64,000 nt of DNA from Trebonia kvetii (GTDB lineage: Bacteria; Actinomycetota; Actinomycetes; Streptosporangiales; Streptosporangiaceae), in the NCBI RefSeq assembly GCF_007827045.1, contig NZ_RPFW01000007.1:310001-374000 (forward strand), given 5' to 3'. Below are positions 1 through 7,308 of the stretch, piece by piece. The notes under the pieces were generated by a model, which did not search any database, was not told the DNA's origin, and saw only the letters and a program-made list of their open reading frames with translations. Both the position numbers and the translations under genes were made by a program. Each line of letters begins with the position of its first letter. Position 1 is the first letter of the stretch.

Positions 1-1313
1 GCGGCGGCTAGGCGGGCGGCGCCGGCGGGGGTTAGCCAGGTGGTGGGGGCCGGGGTTAGCGGGAGGGCGAGGGTTTCCTCGAGGAGAGTGCGCCAGGCTC
101 GGTGGGTTGTGCCGGCGCCGCCGAGTATTGCCTGGGCTGGGTGGTGGCCCGCGTCGCGCAGGTCGTCTAGGCGCTGCCTGAGCAGGGTCGCCACGCCGTC
201 CAGGGCGGCGCGCATCAGGTCTTCCCTGTCATGGGCGAGGTTGAGGCCGGTCCAGGCGGCGGTGGCTCCGTGCTGCCAGCGCTCGGGGGTTAGGCAGGGG
301 TCGAAGACGGGTGCGGCCCGGCGGCTCGGGCGGGCCGCGGTGTCGTAGAGCTCGTCCCAGGTGGCGCCGAAGAGGTTGCGGACCCAGTTGAGGGTGACGC
401 CGACGTTCTGCACCGGGGCCGCGCGGTAGCAGGCGTCGCCTACCGCGCGGAACAGGTTGGTGGTGTCCGCGGGGCGGAGGTCTGGATTCGTTTCGTTGAC
501 TGCCCACTGGGCGCCGCTGCCCAGGGTGAGCATGGCCTGGCCTTCGCTGAGGCGGGCGGCGTGCAATGCCGCCGCCGTGCCGGCCGCGCCGACTGTTACC
601 GGAATGCCCTGCGGTAGGCCGAGGTCCGCGGCGGGGCCGGACAGCAGCGGGCCGGCGACGGCGGTCGACGGCAGGACCGGCGGGAGCAGTTCCCTTGGCA
701 GGCCGAGGAGCTTGACGAGGTCGACTGCCCAGTCGTCGCGGTCCAGGTCGAACAGCAGGGTGCCCGATGCGTCGGTGGGGTCGGTCGCGACGCGGCCGGT
801 CAGCCGCAGGCGCAGCCAGTCCTTTGGCTGCAGCGCCCACCAGGAGGCGCGCAGCGTGTGCGGTTCATGGGCGGCCAGCCAGCACAGCATTGGTCCGGCC
901 ATGCCGGGCGACGGGCGGTTGCCGAGGACGGCGGTGTAGTCACACGGCAGGTCCGCGTAGCCCGCCGCCTCAGCCGCGGCGCGCTGGTCGAGCCAGAGGA
1001 TCGCCGGGCGCAGCGCGGCGCCGCGGTCGTCCACCAGGACCACGCCGTGCATCTGGCCGGCGACGGCGAGGCCGGTGACGGTAACGCGGCCCGCATCGGC
1101 GGCGGCTTCGGCGAGCGCCGCGTGCACGGCGGTCCGAGTGGCCGCCCACCAGTCCTCCGGCTCGGTCTCCGCCCGGCCGGCGGCGGGCACCCGCACCTGG
1201 TAGGCGGCAGCCGCACGGCCGAGAACGCGGCCGTCCCCGCAGGCCGCTAGGACCTTGACGCCGCTGGTCCCGAGGTCGATCCCGAGAACCGCCGCCTGTG
1301 GGTGACCGTGCAC
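1..1313 (-). CDS. FGGY-family carbohydrate kinase, xylulokinase-like (3' end cut by window edge)
   Basis: ATP-dependent kinase of the FGGY family, which phosphorylates pentoses or other polyols in the cytoplasm before catabolism. The reverse strand reads through from GTG at 1313 to base 1 without a stop. The N-terminus has the ATPase-fold phosphate-1 motif (VLGIDLGTSGVKVLA, residues 9-23); further on come AGQMHGVVLVDD and ILWLDQRA, typical of xylulokinases, and a C-terminal glycine-rich GGAGTTH. About 437 residues are visible against roughly 480-500 for the family, so only the C-terminal tail is missing. An in-frame GTG at 1328 is an alternative start. The specific sugar cannot be told; xylulokinase is the best guess. 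Confidence 0.85.
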   Translation of the reverse strand, partial: MHGHPQAAVLGIDLGTSGVKVLAACGDGRVLGRAAAAYQVRVPAAGRAETEPEDWWAATRTAVHAALAEAAADAGRVTVTGLAVAGQMHGVVLVDDRGAALRPAILWLDQRAAAEAAGYADLPCDYTAVLGNRPSPGMAGPMLCWLAAHEPHTLRASWWALQPKDWLRLRLTGRVATDPTDASGTLLFDLDRDDWAVDLVKLLGLPRELLPPVLPSTAVAGPLLSGPAADLGLPQGIPVTVGAAGTAAALHAARLSEGQAMLTLGSGAQWAVNETNPDLRPADTTNLFRAVGDACYRAAPVQNVGVTLNWVRNLFGATWDELYDTAARPSRRAAPVFDPCLTPERWQHGATAAWTGLNLAHDREDLMRAALDGVATLLRQRLDDLRDAGHHPAQAILGGAGTTHRAWRTLLEETLALPLTPAPTTWLTPAGAARLAA

Positions 1314-1388
1314 GTACCCATTGTGCACAGGCGGGTCATCTTACGTAAAGTGACTTGACTGTCGCAATTCGTAAGAATACGGTATGTA

Positions 1389-1422
1389 GGGAAACGGTTG
1401 CAGAAATGCTAAACCGCTTCCC
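1389..1422. promoter_or_regulatory. Inverted repeat upstream of the FGGY kinase, possible operator
   Basis: GGGAAACGGTT (1389-1399) and AACCGCTTCCC (1412-1422) form an 11-base inverted repeat with one mismatch and a 12-base spacer. It lies about 76 bases upstream of the kinase start, in the 160-base gap between the kinase and the 3' end of the next gene. Its size and place suit the operator of a sugar-responsive repressor. No regulator gene for it is visible in the window. Confidence 0.4.
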
Positions 1423-1472
1423 GTGGAGGGGATCATGGGAAACACATGGGGATGACCGGAGTCAGCCGGTAG

Positions 1473-2051
1473 TTACTTATTCTTCGCCCGCAGCGTGGCG
1501 AGGGATTCGGTCCAGCGCTGCAGTTCGTCGAGCATCGCGACCGCGGAGGCGTCGATCAGCTCGGTCGACTTGAAGCGCTTGTCCTCATCCAGGTGCTGGA
1601 AGACGAACGGGATGTTCACCGCCTCGGGCACCGGCATGACCTTCAGCGCGGTCAGCACCTGCTTGAGCATCTGCGTGGCGCGGGTGCCCGCCGAGACGCC
1701 ACCGTAGCTGACGATGCCGGCCGCCTTGTGGTGCCACTCGTGGTACAGGTAGTCGATCGCGTTCTTCAGCGCCGCGTTGAAGCCGTGGTTGTACTCGGGC
1801 GTGACGAAGATGAACGCGTCGGAAGCGCCGGCAAGCGCGGACCAGTCCTTGGTGTGCTGGTTGACGTACTGGCGCAGCCGCGGGTGGTTGGGCTCGTCGT
1901 ACAGCGGCAGGTTCAGCTCGGCCAGGTCGGTCACCTGGACGTCGAAGCCGCCGTGTTCCCTGGCGCGCTCGGCGATCCAGGTCGCCACTGACGGGCCGAT
2001 GCGGCCTGGCCTGGTGGAGCCGATGACGATACGCAGCACGGGCTTAGCCAA
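1473..2051 (-). CDS. NADPH-dependent FMN reductase (flavodoxin-like fold)
   Basis: A 192-residue protein of the NAD(P)H-dependent FMN reductase family, which reduces FMN or quinone-like substrates in the cytoplasm. The FMN phosphate-binding loop GSTRPGRIG is at residues 11-19 and the family motif PEYNHG at 85-90. These features, the size and the SYGGVSAGTRATQ stretch match the azoreductase/ArsH-like branch. It lies 98 bases downstream of the alcohol dehydrogenase on the same strand and may be cotranscribed with it. It could supply reduced flavin or act as a quinone reductase in the surrounding catabolic cluster; that role is inferred from position only. Confidence 0.88.
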   Translation of the reverse strand: MAKPVLRIVIGSTRPGRIGPSVATWIAERAREHGGFDVQVTDLAELNLPLYDEPNHPRLRQYVNQHTKDWSALAGASDAFIFVTPEYNHGFNAALKNAIDYLYHEWHHKAAGIVSYGGVSAGTRATQMLKQVLTALKVMPVPEAVNIPFVFQHLDEDKRFKSTELIDASAVAMLDELQRWTESLATLRAKNK

Positions 2052-2149
2052 CGCGTTTCCTCCGTTAATGAAGACGAGTAACGGGATGTCATGCTACATG
2101 ACGCGTCAGCTAGATTCGTTATTCCCCGAAGCCGTGGGGGGTACGGGGG

Positions 2150-3259
2150 TCATCCCCCGGGCAGACAGAGCACCGGCTTGATCGTTTCGCCCGAAAGCGA
2201 GTCCGCGATCGCCTGGTTGACCTCGGCGAACGGGTAGTTCTTGACGAGGCGGTCGACGGGGAACCTGCCCTTGGCGTGCAGGTCGAGAAGCCTCGGTATG
2301 AACACCGTCGGGTTGATGTGCCCGCCCATCGTGCCGCGCAGCTGGCGGCCCTTCAGCAGCAGCTCGCCTGGCGACAGGGTGACCGGCGCGCCGATGCTGG
2401 TGATCACCGAGGCGGTGCCGTGCGTGGCCAGCGACTGGACCGCGGCGAGGATCACCAACGGGTTGCCGGTGGTGTCCAGGGCCACGTCGGCGCCCCGGCC
2501 GGTCAGCTTGACCACCGCGGTGGCCACGTCGGCAAGGTCCTGGCCGCTGGTGTCGATGGCGGCGGTCGCGCCGAGCTCGGCGGCGAGGGCGAGCCGGTGA
2601 CCCACCCGGTCAAGCGCGACGATCTCCGCCGCGCCGGACGCCTTGGCGGCCATCACCGCGGCGAGGCCGACCGCGCCGGTGCCCCAGATGGCCACCCTGC
2701 TCGCGGTGTGCACCGGCATCGCGTTCAGGATCGCGCCCGCGCCGGTCTGCACGCCGCAGGTGAAGCCGGCTAGGTAGTGCAGTGGGGCACCCTCCTGGAC
2801 CGGGACGATGTTCCGCTCGGTGACCAGCGAATGCGTGGCGAAGCTCGACTGGCCGAAGAACGAGGCGCGCACCGGCTTGCCGTCCTGGTGAGCACGGGGC
2901 GAGCCGTCGGGGCGGGTGCCGATGAACGTGACGGGGACGACCTGGTCGCAGTACGGCGTGCCGCCGAGCACGCACTGCTCGCACTTGCCGCAGTAGTCCG
3001 GGGTGAACAGCACCCGGTCCCCCGGCTTGACCTTGGCGACGTTCCTGCCAGTCCGCTCCACCAGGCCGGCGCCCTCGTGGCCGAGGATGATCGGGAACAC
3101 CACGGGCAGCCGGCCGAGCCTGGCGTTGTCGTCGGTGTGGCAGACGCCCACGGCCTCGACCTTGACCAGGATCTCGTCATCGCGCGGCTCGTCGAGGTCG
3201 AACTCCTCGATGGACAGCGTGGCGCCAGCCTCCCAGGCGACGGCGGCCTGGATCTTCAT
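2150..3259 (-). CDS. Zinc-dependent alcohol dehydrogenase (MDR family, aryl-alcohol type)
   Basis: A 369-residue medium-chain dehydrogenase oxidising an alcohol, possibly an aryl alcohol, with NAD. The catalytic-zinc ligands are visible as Cys40 in GVCHTDD and the GHEGAG motif at 60-65; a third ligand is probably the Cys of FTCGVQTGAG near residue 167. The structural-zinc lobe has four cysteines at about 90, 93, 96 and 104. The Rossmann motif is WGTGAVGLAAV. Length and the long zinc lobe match the class III/benzyl-alcohol dehydrogenase group. The IS110 element now occupies the DNA upstream of this start, so its promoter may be disturbed. Substrate is unknown. Confidence 0.9.
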   Translation of the reverse strand: MKIQAAVAWEAGATLSIEEFDLDEPRDDEILVKVEAVGVCHTDDNARLGRLPVVFPIILGHEGAGLVERTGRNVAKVKPGDRVLFTPDYCGKCEQCVLGGTPYCDQVVPVTFIGTRPDGSPRAHQDGKPVRASFFGQSSFATHSLVTERNIVPVQEGAPLHYLAGFTCGVQTGAGAILNAMPVHTASRVAIWGTGAVGLAAVMAAKASGAAEIVALDRVGHRLALAAELGATAAIDTSGQDLADVATAVVKLTGRGADVALDTTGNPLVILAAVQSLATHGTASVITSIGAPVTLSPGELLLKGRQLRGTMGGHINPTVFIPRLLDLHAKGRFPVDRLVKNYPFAEVNQAIADSLSGETIKPVLCLPGG

Positions 3260-3581
3260 GCGGGTCCCCTTTGGCTGGTATGAGTACCGTTGGGCCGGCT
3301 ACTGCCGGGCTTTTGCCGGCCGGTACTCGCATGGCCGGTTTTCAGATCAGTCCCTGTATCGCTGCGCGGCGCCGTACCGGGGTGAAAAATGGCGGTGGTA
3401 CCGCCCGTGACGCCGTTTTCTCTCTGGCCTGGCTGAGGCCGCGGATCAGTCTGGTGCTGGGAGCCGGTCACCCTAGGGGCTGTTCACTGTCGCTTCGAGC
3501 ACGCGGGTCAGATTCTTCCGCACGCCCCCGGTTCCCCGGGCGGTGCCGCTGACGCAGGCTAGCGCAGATAGCGGAGGACGC
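3260..3581. mobile_element. Non-coding left part of the IS110-family element and the dehydrogenase upstream region
   Basis: No convincing gene lies in these 322 bases. The right-hand part should be the 5' non-coding end of the IS110 element. In IS110-group elements this end encodes the structured bridge RNA that pairs with target and donor DNA. Hairpins can be seen: GGCGGT/ACCGCC at 3391-3405 and CCCGG/CCGGG with a TTCC loop just before 3541. The exact element boundary cannot be read because this family lacks clear terminal inverted repeats. Confidence 0.45.
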
Positions 3582-4883
3582 GTGGAAGAGGTGACCGGCG
3601 AGCCGCTCTACCGCGACCGGGTATGCGGCATCGACATCGGCAAGGCCCAGATGGCGGCGACGATCCGGGTGCCGTCGGACCGGGATCCGTCCCGGCGGGC
3701 CGCCGAGACCCGCATGTTCGGCACCACGAAGCGGGAGGTGCTGGCGCTGGCGGACTGGCTGCGCTGCTGGCAGGTCCCCGCCGTGGTGATGGAGGCAACG
3801 GGTGACTACTGGAAGCCGATCTTCTACCGGCTGGAGGCCGAGGGCCTCGAATGCGTGCTCGCCGACCCGAAACAGGTCAGGAACCTGCCCGGGCGGCCCA
3901 AGCGGGACCCGTCGGACTCGGCCTGGCTGGCCGCCTGCTTCGAGCGCGGCACCGTCACCTCCTGTTTCGTGGCCACCCCGGAGTTCCGCATCATCCGGGA
4001 GCACACCCGCTACCGCCGCGACCTGACCGAGGACCGGACCCGGGAGAAGAACCGCGCCGAGAAGCTGCTGGAATCGGCCGCGGTCAAGCTGTCCTCGGTT
4101 CTCACCGACCTGCACGGGGTCACCGGCCGGGACATCATGGACCAGCTGATCGCCGGCCAGCGCGACCCTAAGGCCCTTGCCCAGCTGGCCCGCGCCCGCG
4201 CCCGCCGCAAGATCGGCGAGCTGGAGCAGGCCCTGGAAGGCGCGGAGTTCCTCACCCCCGAGCTCGCCGCCTTGCTGAGGGTCATGCTGGAGCGCATCGA
4301 CCGGATCAACGAGGAGATCGCCCGACTGTCGCAGGTGATCGAGCGGCTGCTGGCCCCGTATGAGGAGCAGCTCCAGCAGGCCGAGTCGATGCCCGGCTGG
4401 GGCAGGCGCGCCGCCCAGGACGCCATCGCCGAGACCGGCGTCGACATGAGCAGGTTCCCCACCCCCGGCCACCTGGCCTCCTGGGCCGGCCGCACCCCGC
4501 TGGAGCACCAGTCCGGCAAGCGCGCCGGCCCCGCCCGGCGCAAGCACGGCAACCGCTACCTCGGCGCCATCACCGGTGAGACCGCCGTCGCGGCCGGCAA
4601 GACCGACACCCGCGAGGGCGCCCGGCACCGGCGCCTGGCCCGCAGGCGCGGCAAGGCCAAAGCCTGCGTCGCCACCGGCAACACCCAGATGCGCGTCTAC
4701 CACGCCCTGCTGTCCAGGCCCGGCAGCCGCTACCAGGACCTCGGCCCGGACTACTACGAACGCCAGCGCGACACCGCCCGCCAGGTCAGCCACCACGTCG
4801 GCAAGCTCGCCAGCCTCGGCTACGAGGTCACCCTCTGCAAACGCCCCGAACCAGACGAGACCGGCCCCAGCCAGCCCGCCTAG
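3582..4883 (+). CDS. IS110-family transposase, apparently intact
   Basis: A DEDD recombinase of about 433 residues that catalyses insertion and excision of its element under guidance by a bridge RNA. The N-terminal RuvC-like domain has VCGIDIGKAQ, VVMEATGDYW and the late acidic motif KRDPSDSAWLA. The C-terminal Tnp_20 domain begins at the MPGWG stretch and keeps the serine expected to attack DNA in HQSGKRAG. The typical actinobacterial ending, including YQDLGPDYYERQ, is also present. GTG at 3582 is chosen because GGAGG lies at 3573-3577; GTG at 3591 is possible. The element separates a dehydrogenase from a SnoaL-like gene that were probably neighbours. No frameshift is seen. Confidence 0.92.
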   Translation: MEEVTGEPLYRDRVCGIDIGKAQMAATIRVPSDRDPSRRAAETRMFGTTKREVLALADWLRCWQVPAVVMEATGDYWKPIFYRLEAEGLECVLADPKQVRNLPGRPKRDPSDSAWLAACFERGTVTSCFVATPEFRIIREHTRYRRDLTEDRTREKNRAEKLLESAAVKLSSVLTDLHGVTGRDIMDQLIAGQRDPKALAQLARARARRKIGELEQALEGAEFLTPELAALLRVMLERIDRINEEIARLSQVIERLLAPYEEQLQQAESMPGWGRRAAQDAIAETGVDMSRFPTPGHLASWAGRTPLEHQSGKRAGPARRKHGNRYLGAITGETAVAAGKTDTREGARHRRLARRRGKAKACVATGNTQMRVYHALLSRPGSRYQDLGPDYYERQRDTARQVSHHVGKLASLGYEVTLCKRPEPDETGPSQPA

Positions 4884-4941
4884 CCAGCAGCACCCCCGAA
4901 GCCGACGGCACGAACCGCCGCCGGCTGCTGCCGCCTGCCCG

Positions 4942-5445
4942 CTAACTCTCCATTTTTCGGGTCAGCGGGCCGGTGGGGGCGGTGATCTTGGCGCAGTCGT
5001 CGCCCACCCAGGGCACGTCCTCGCCCATCCACTTGTGGATGCGCATGGATTTGAACAGCCACTCGCCGGACGCCTTGGTGAGCACGTTGTCCCAGTTGGC
5101 GAGGCCGAAGACGAAGTTGCGCTTGTAGTCCACCTGGTACTGCACGAGCGTGGAGTACGCCTTGACGTGCATCTCCTGCTCGCTGAGCGGCGTGAGGATG
5201 AAGTGGCAGGCCAGGTGCTGACGGCCGATGAACCAGCCGGGCTTGTCGTACCACAGGTGGCTGAGCAGGATCTTGATCTGCTCGTGGCCGTGGAAGATGC
5301 CCTGCGGCTGGTGCTCGAAGCTCGCGTCCTCGGTGAAGCAACTCAGCACCTGCGCCTCGTCGCCGGTGTTCAGGCCCCAGGCGTAGTAGGCGAAAAGCTC
5401 CTGGATCTCCAGGCGGTCCTCGACGGGGATCTTGGGACGGGGCAT
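4942..5445 (-). CDS. SnoaL/NTF2-like domain protein
   Basis: A 167-residue protein of the cone-shaped alpha+beta barrel superfamily (NTF2/SnoaL/ring-hydroxylating dioxygenase small subunit). The opening (MPRPKIPVEDRLEIQELFAY, then YAWGLNTGDEAQVLSCFTED) and the sequence around FHGHEQIKILL are typical. Members act as isomerases, dehydratases or non-catalytic subunits in polyketide, steroid and aromatic metabolism. ATG at 5445 is chosen because this fold starts immediately after it. The stop lies 58 bases from the transposase stop, so the IS landed close to the 3' end of this gene. It is 43 bases downstream of an esterase gene and probably in the same operon. Confidence 0.8.
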   Translation of the reverse strand: MPRPKIPVEDRLEIQELFAYYAWGLNTGDEAQVLSCFTEDASFEHQPQGIFHGHEQIKILLSHLWYDKPGWFIGRQHLACHFILTPLSEQEMHVKAYSTLVQYQVDYKRNFVFGLANWDNVLTKASGEWLFKSMRIHKWMGEDVPWVGDDCAKITAPTGPLTRKMES

Positions 5446-5488
5446 GACGCGGTCTCCCTCTGGCTGGCGCTGGCGGTCTTGTGCGGTG

Positions 5489-6364
5489 CTATGCGGTGAC
5501 GCGGTTGACGAAGCGGGCGAGGGCCGCGCCGAGCGCGGCGTCGTCCACGCCGACCGAGCCGATCCCGGAGATGTGGTTGTGCCCGGGTACCCAGACCAGG
5601 TTGGGCGTGACCTGGTGGGCGGCGAACCAGGCAGCGGCCAGCCGGGCGGCCTGTGTCTGGAAGAACAGCGGGTCGCGTTCCGCAACGCTGAACAGCAGCG
5701 GGATGTCCGCGCCGACCAGGCCGTCGAGCGTCGCGACATCCTGCGCCGGGGTGTCGCCGTAGTAGGCGCGCTCGAGATCGCTGCGCTCGTCGAGTGCCAC
5801 CTGGTAGAAGCCGGACAGGATGGCCGCGCCGCGCACGCCGTCGAGCGAGCCGCCGCCCTGGCCGGTGACGTAGGAGGCGACGTGCACCGCGCCCGCCGAG
5901 TTGCCCGCGACCACGATCCGGTCCGGGTCACCGCCGTAATCCGCGATGCTGTCCCTGACCCAGGCGATGGCGTTGGCCACGTCCTGCGCGCCCGACGGCC
6001 AGGTGTGCTCCGGGGCGAGCCGGTAGGTGATCGTCACGCCGGCCCAGCCGTTGCGGACGGCCAAGGCGCCGAGGAAGTCGTAGGCCGGGCTGCCTGGCAC
6101 GTGCTTGTCGCCGCCGATGAAGCCGCCGCCGTGCACGAAGACGAAGACCGGCGCGTTCGCCGCCTCGCCTGAGGTGTGCACGTCAAGGCGGTGCCGTTCG
6201 TGGTCGCCGTAGCGCAGGTCGCGGGCGATCTTCGGCGCGGTGTAGCCGTTCTTCTCGTGGAACGGCCGCAGGATTGCCCAGCTCGACGCCACCAGTTCCG
6301 GGGTGATCTCCGGGTCCAACGCGGTGAGCTGTGCGATCACGTCCGGCGGTAGCTGCTCGGTCAC
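5489..6364 (-). CDS. Alpha/beta hydrolase, HSL-family (family IV) esterase
   Basis: A 291-residue serine hydrolase of the alpha/beta-hydrolase-3 group. The oxyanion-hole motif HGGGF is at about residues 78-82, the nucleophile elbow GNSAG at about 150, and a C-terminal acid/His pair is supplied by AERDP and GHNHISG. Members hydrolyse small acyl esters, lactones or N-formylkynurenine-like amides in the cytoplasm. The gene sits 21 bases from the CmcJ-like gene on the same strand, pointing to one operon with it and the SnoaL-like gene. The substrate is not identifiable. Confidence 0.87.
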   Translation of the reverse strand: MTEQLPPDVIAQLTALDPEITPELVASSWAILRPFHEKNGYTAPKIARDLRYGDHERHRLDVHTSGEAANAPVFVFVHGGGFIGGDKHVPGSPAYDFLGALAVRNGWAGVTITYRLAPEHTWPSGAQDVANAIAWVRDSIADYGGDPDRIVVAGNSAGAVHVASYVTGQGGGSLDGVRGAAILSGFYQVALDERSDLERAYYGDTPAQDVATLDGLVGADIPLLFSVAERDPLFFQTQAARLAAAWFAAHQVTPNLVWVPGHNHISGIGSVGVDDAALGAALARFVNRVTA

Positions 6365-6385
6365 GGTGCCTCGATTTCGTCTCGG

Positions 6386-7213
6386 TTAGTAGAAGAACGC
6401 GATCGTGCGGAACTCGACCGATTCACGCGGGTTCGCCTGGGCGGCGTACGGCGCCTCGAACGCGGTGTGCGGCGCGCGCCAGGCGACGCTGTGGTCGGAG
6501 TCGTGCAGCTTGAACAGCAGCGCCTCGTCCGCGCTCAGGTCGGGGAAAAACCACCAGCGGTGCCCCGGCTGGTGGGCGAAGATCGACCCGGCGGGCATCG
6601 AATCGGGGTCCTCGATGTCCGGCACGTTGTCCGGGTCTGGCAGCCGGTCCACGAACAGCAGCAGGTTGGGCTCGCCCTCGGCGTCGTCCACCGACCGGTA
6701 GTCAAGCAGCGCCAGCGGCCAGTCCTGCGGCGGCGGGCTGAACGCGCGCCACAGCGAGGTCATGACCGCCCGCCGGTACGGCTCGCCGCGCGGCGACGCG
6801 GCGGACATCCGGCCGTGCGCCCGGCCCGGGTGCATGTCGACGTGCACGTCGGAGGCCGGCGGCTGCGCGCCGTCAAGCGGCCGGTTCGCGCGGCGGATCA
6901 CCCAGCCGATCGGCACCACCTCGTCGGCGCCCATCGCCTGCTTGACAAGATCCAGGACTTCGGCGGTGTACGCCGTGTCGAGCTGCGCCTGGTCGCCGAG
7001 GTCGGCGACCGCGCTGCGGTGGCGCAGCAGCGTGAAGCCGCTGCGGTCGAGGCCGAAGTCGGCGACGTACGGCCGGCCGTTGCCGATGGTGACCGTAGTC
7101 GGCGCGTACTCGGTAGTGGTCAGGTGGCCGCCGGGCGCGACATAGAGCCTGTTACGCCGCGATCCTGGGCGCAGGTAGTTGAGCGTGGCCGTGACACCAT
7201 CCATGAGACCCAC
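6386..7213 (-). CDS. CmcJ/NvfI-family oxidoreductase-like protein
   Basis: A 275-residue protein resembling the CmcJ/AsaB/NvfI family, which contains Fe(II)/2-oxoglutarate-linked oxygenases from cephamycin and fungal meroterpenoid pathways. The match rests on DVHVDMHPGRAHGRM (a possible H-x-D metal pair), an LWRAFSPPPQDWPLALLD stretch, and the C-terminal pattern WWFFPDLSADEALLFK ... HTAFE ... RESVEFR. It starts just before the membrane protein on the same strand and leads the esterase/SnoaL group. The reaction here is unknown. Confidence 0.7.
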   Translation of the reverse strand: MGLMDGVTATLNYLRPGSRRNRLYVAPGGHLTTTEYAPTTVTIGNGRPYVADFGLDRSGFTLLRHRSAVADLGDQAQLDTAYTAEVLDLVKQAMGADEVVPIGWVIRRANRPLDGAQPPASDVHVDMHPGRAHGRMSAASPRGEPYRRAVMTSLWRAFSPPPQDWPLALLDYRSVDDAEGEPNLLLFVDRLPDPDNVPDIEDPDSMPAGSIFAHQPGHRWWFFPDLSADEALLFKLHDSDHSVAWRAPHTAFEAPYAAQANPRESVEFRTIAFFY

Positions 7214-7308
7214 TATGCGCCGCGGCCACCGGCCGCTCCAGATGCCAGGGCACAGGCTCGGCGCCCGGGTTTTGGCCCGTGCCCCGCACCCGCGCTCGGT
7301 GTGGACGA

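Noticed and set aside
3468..4796. Reverse-strand open frame across the IS110 transposase
   Set aside because: Mirror of the transposase codons; Gly/Ala/Leu-rich product without motifs.
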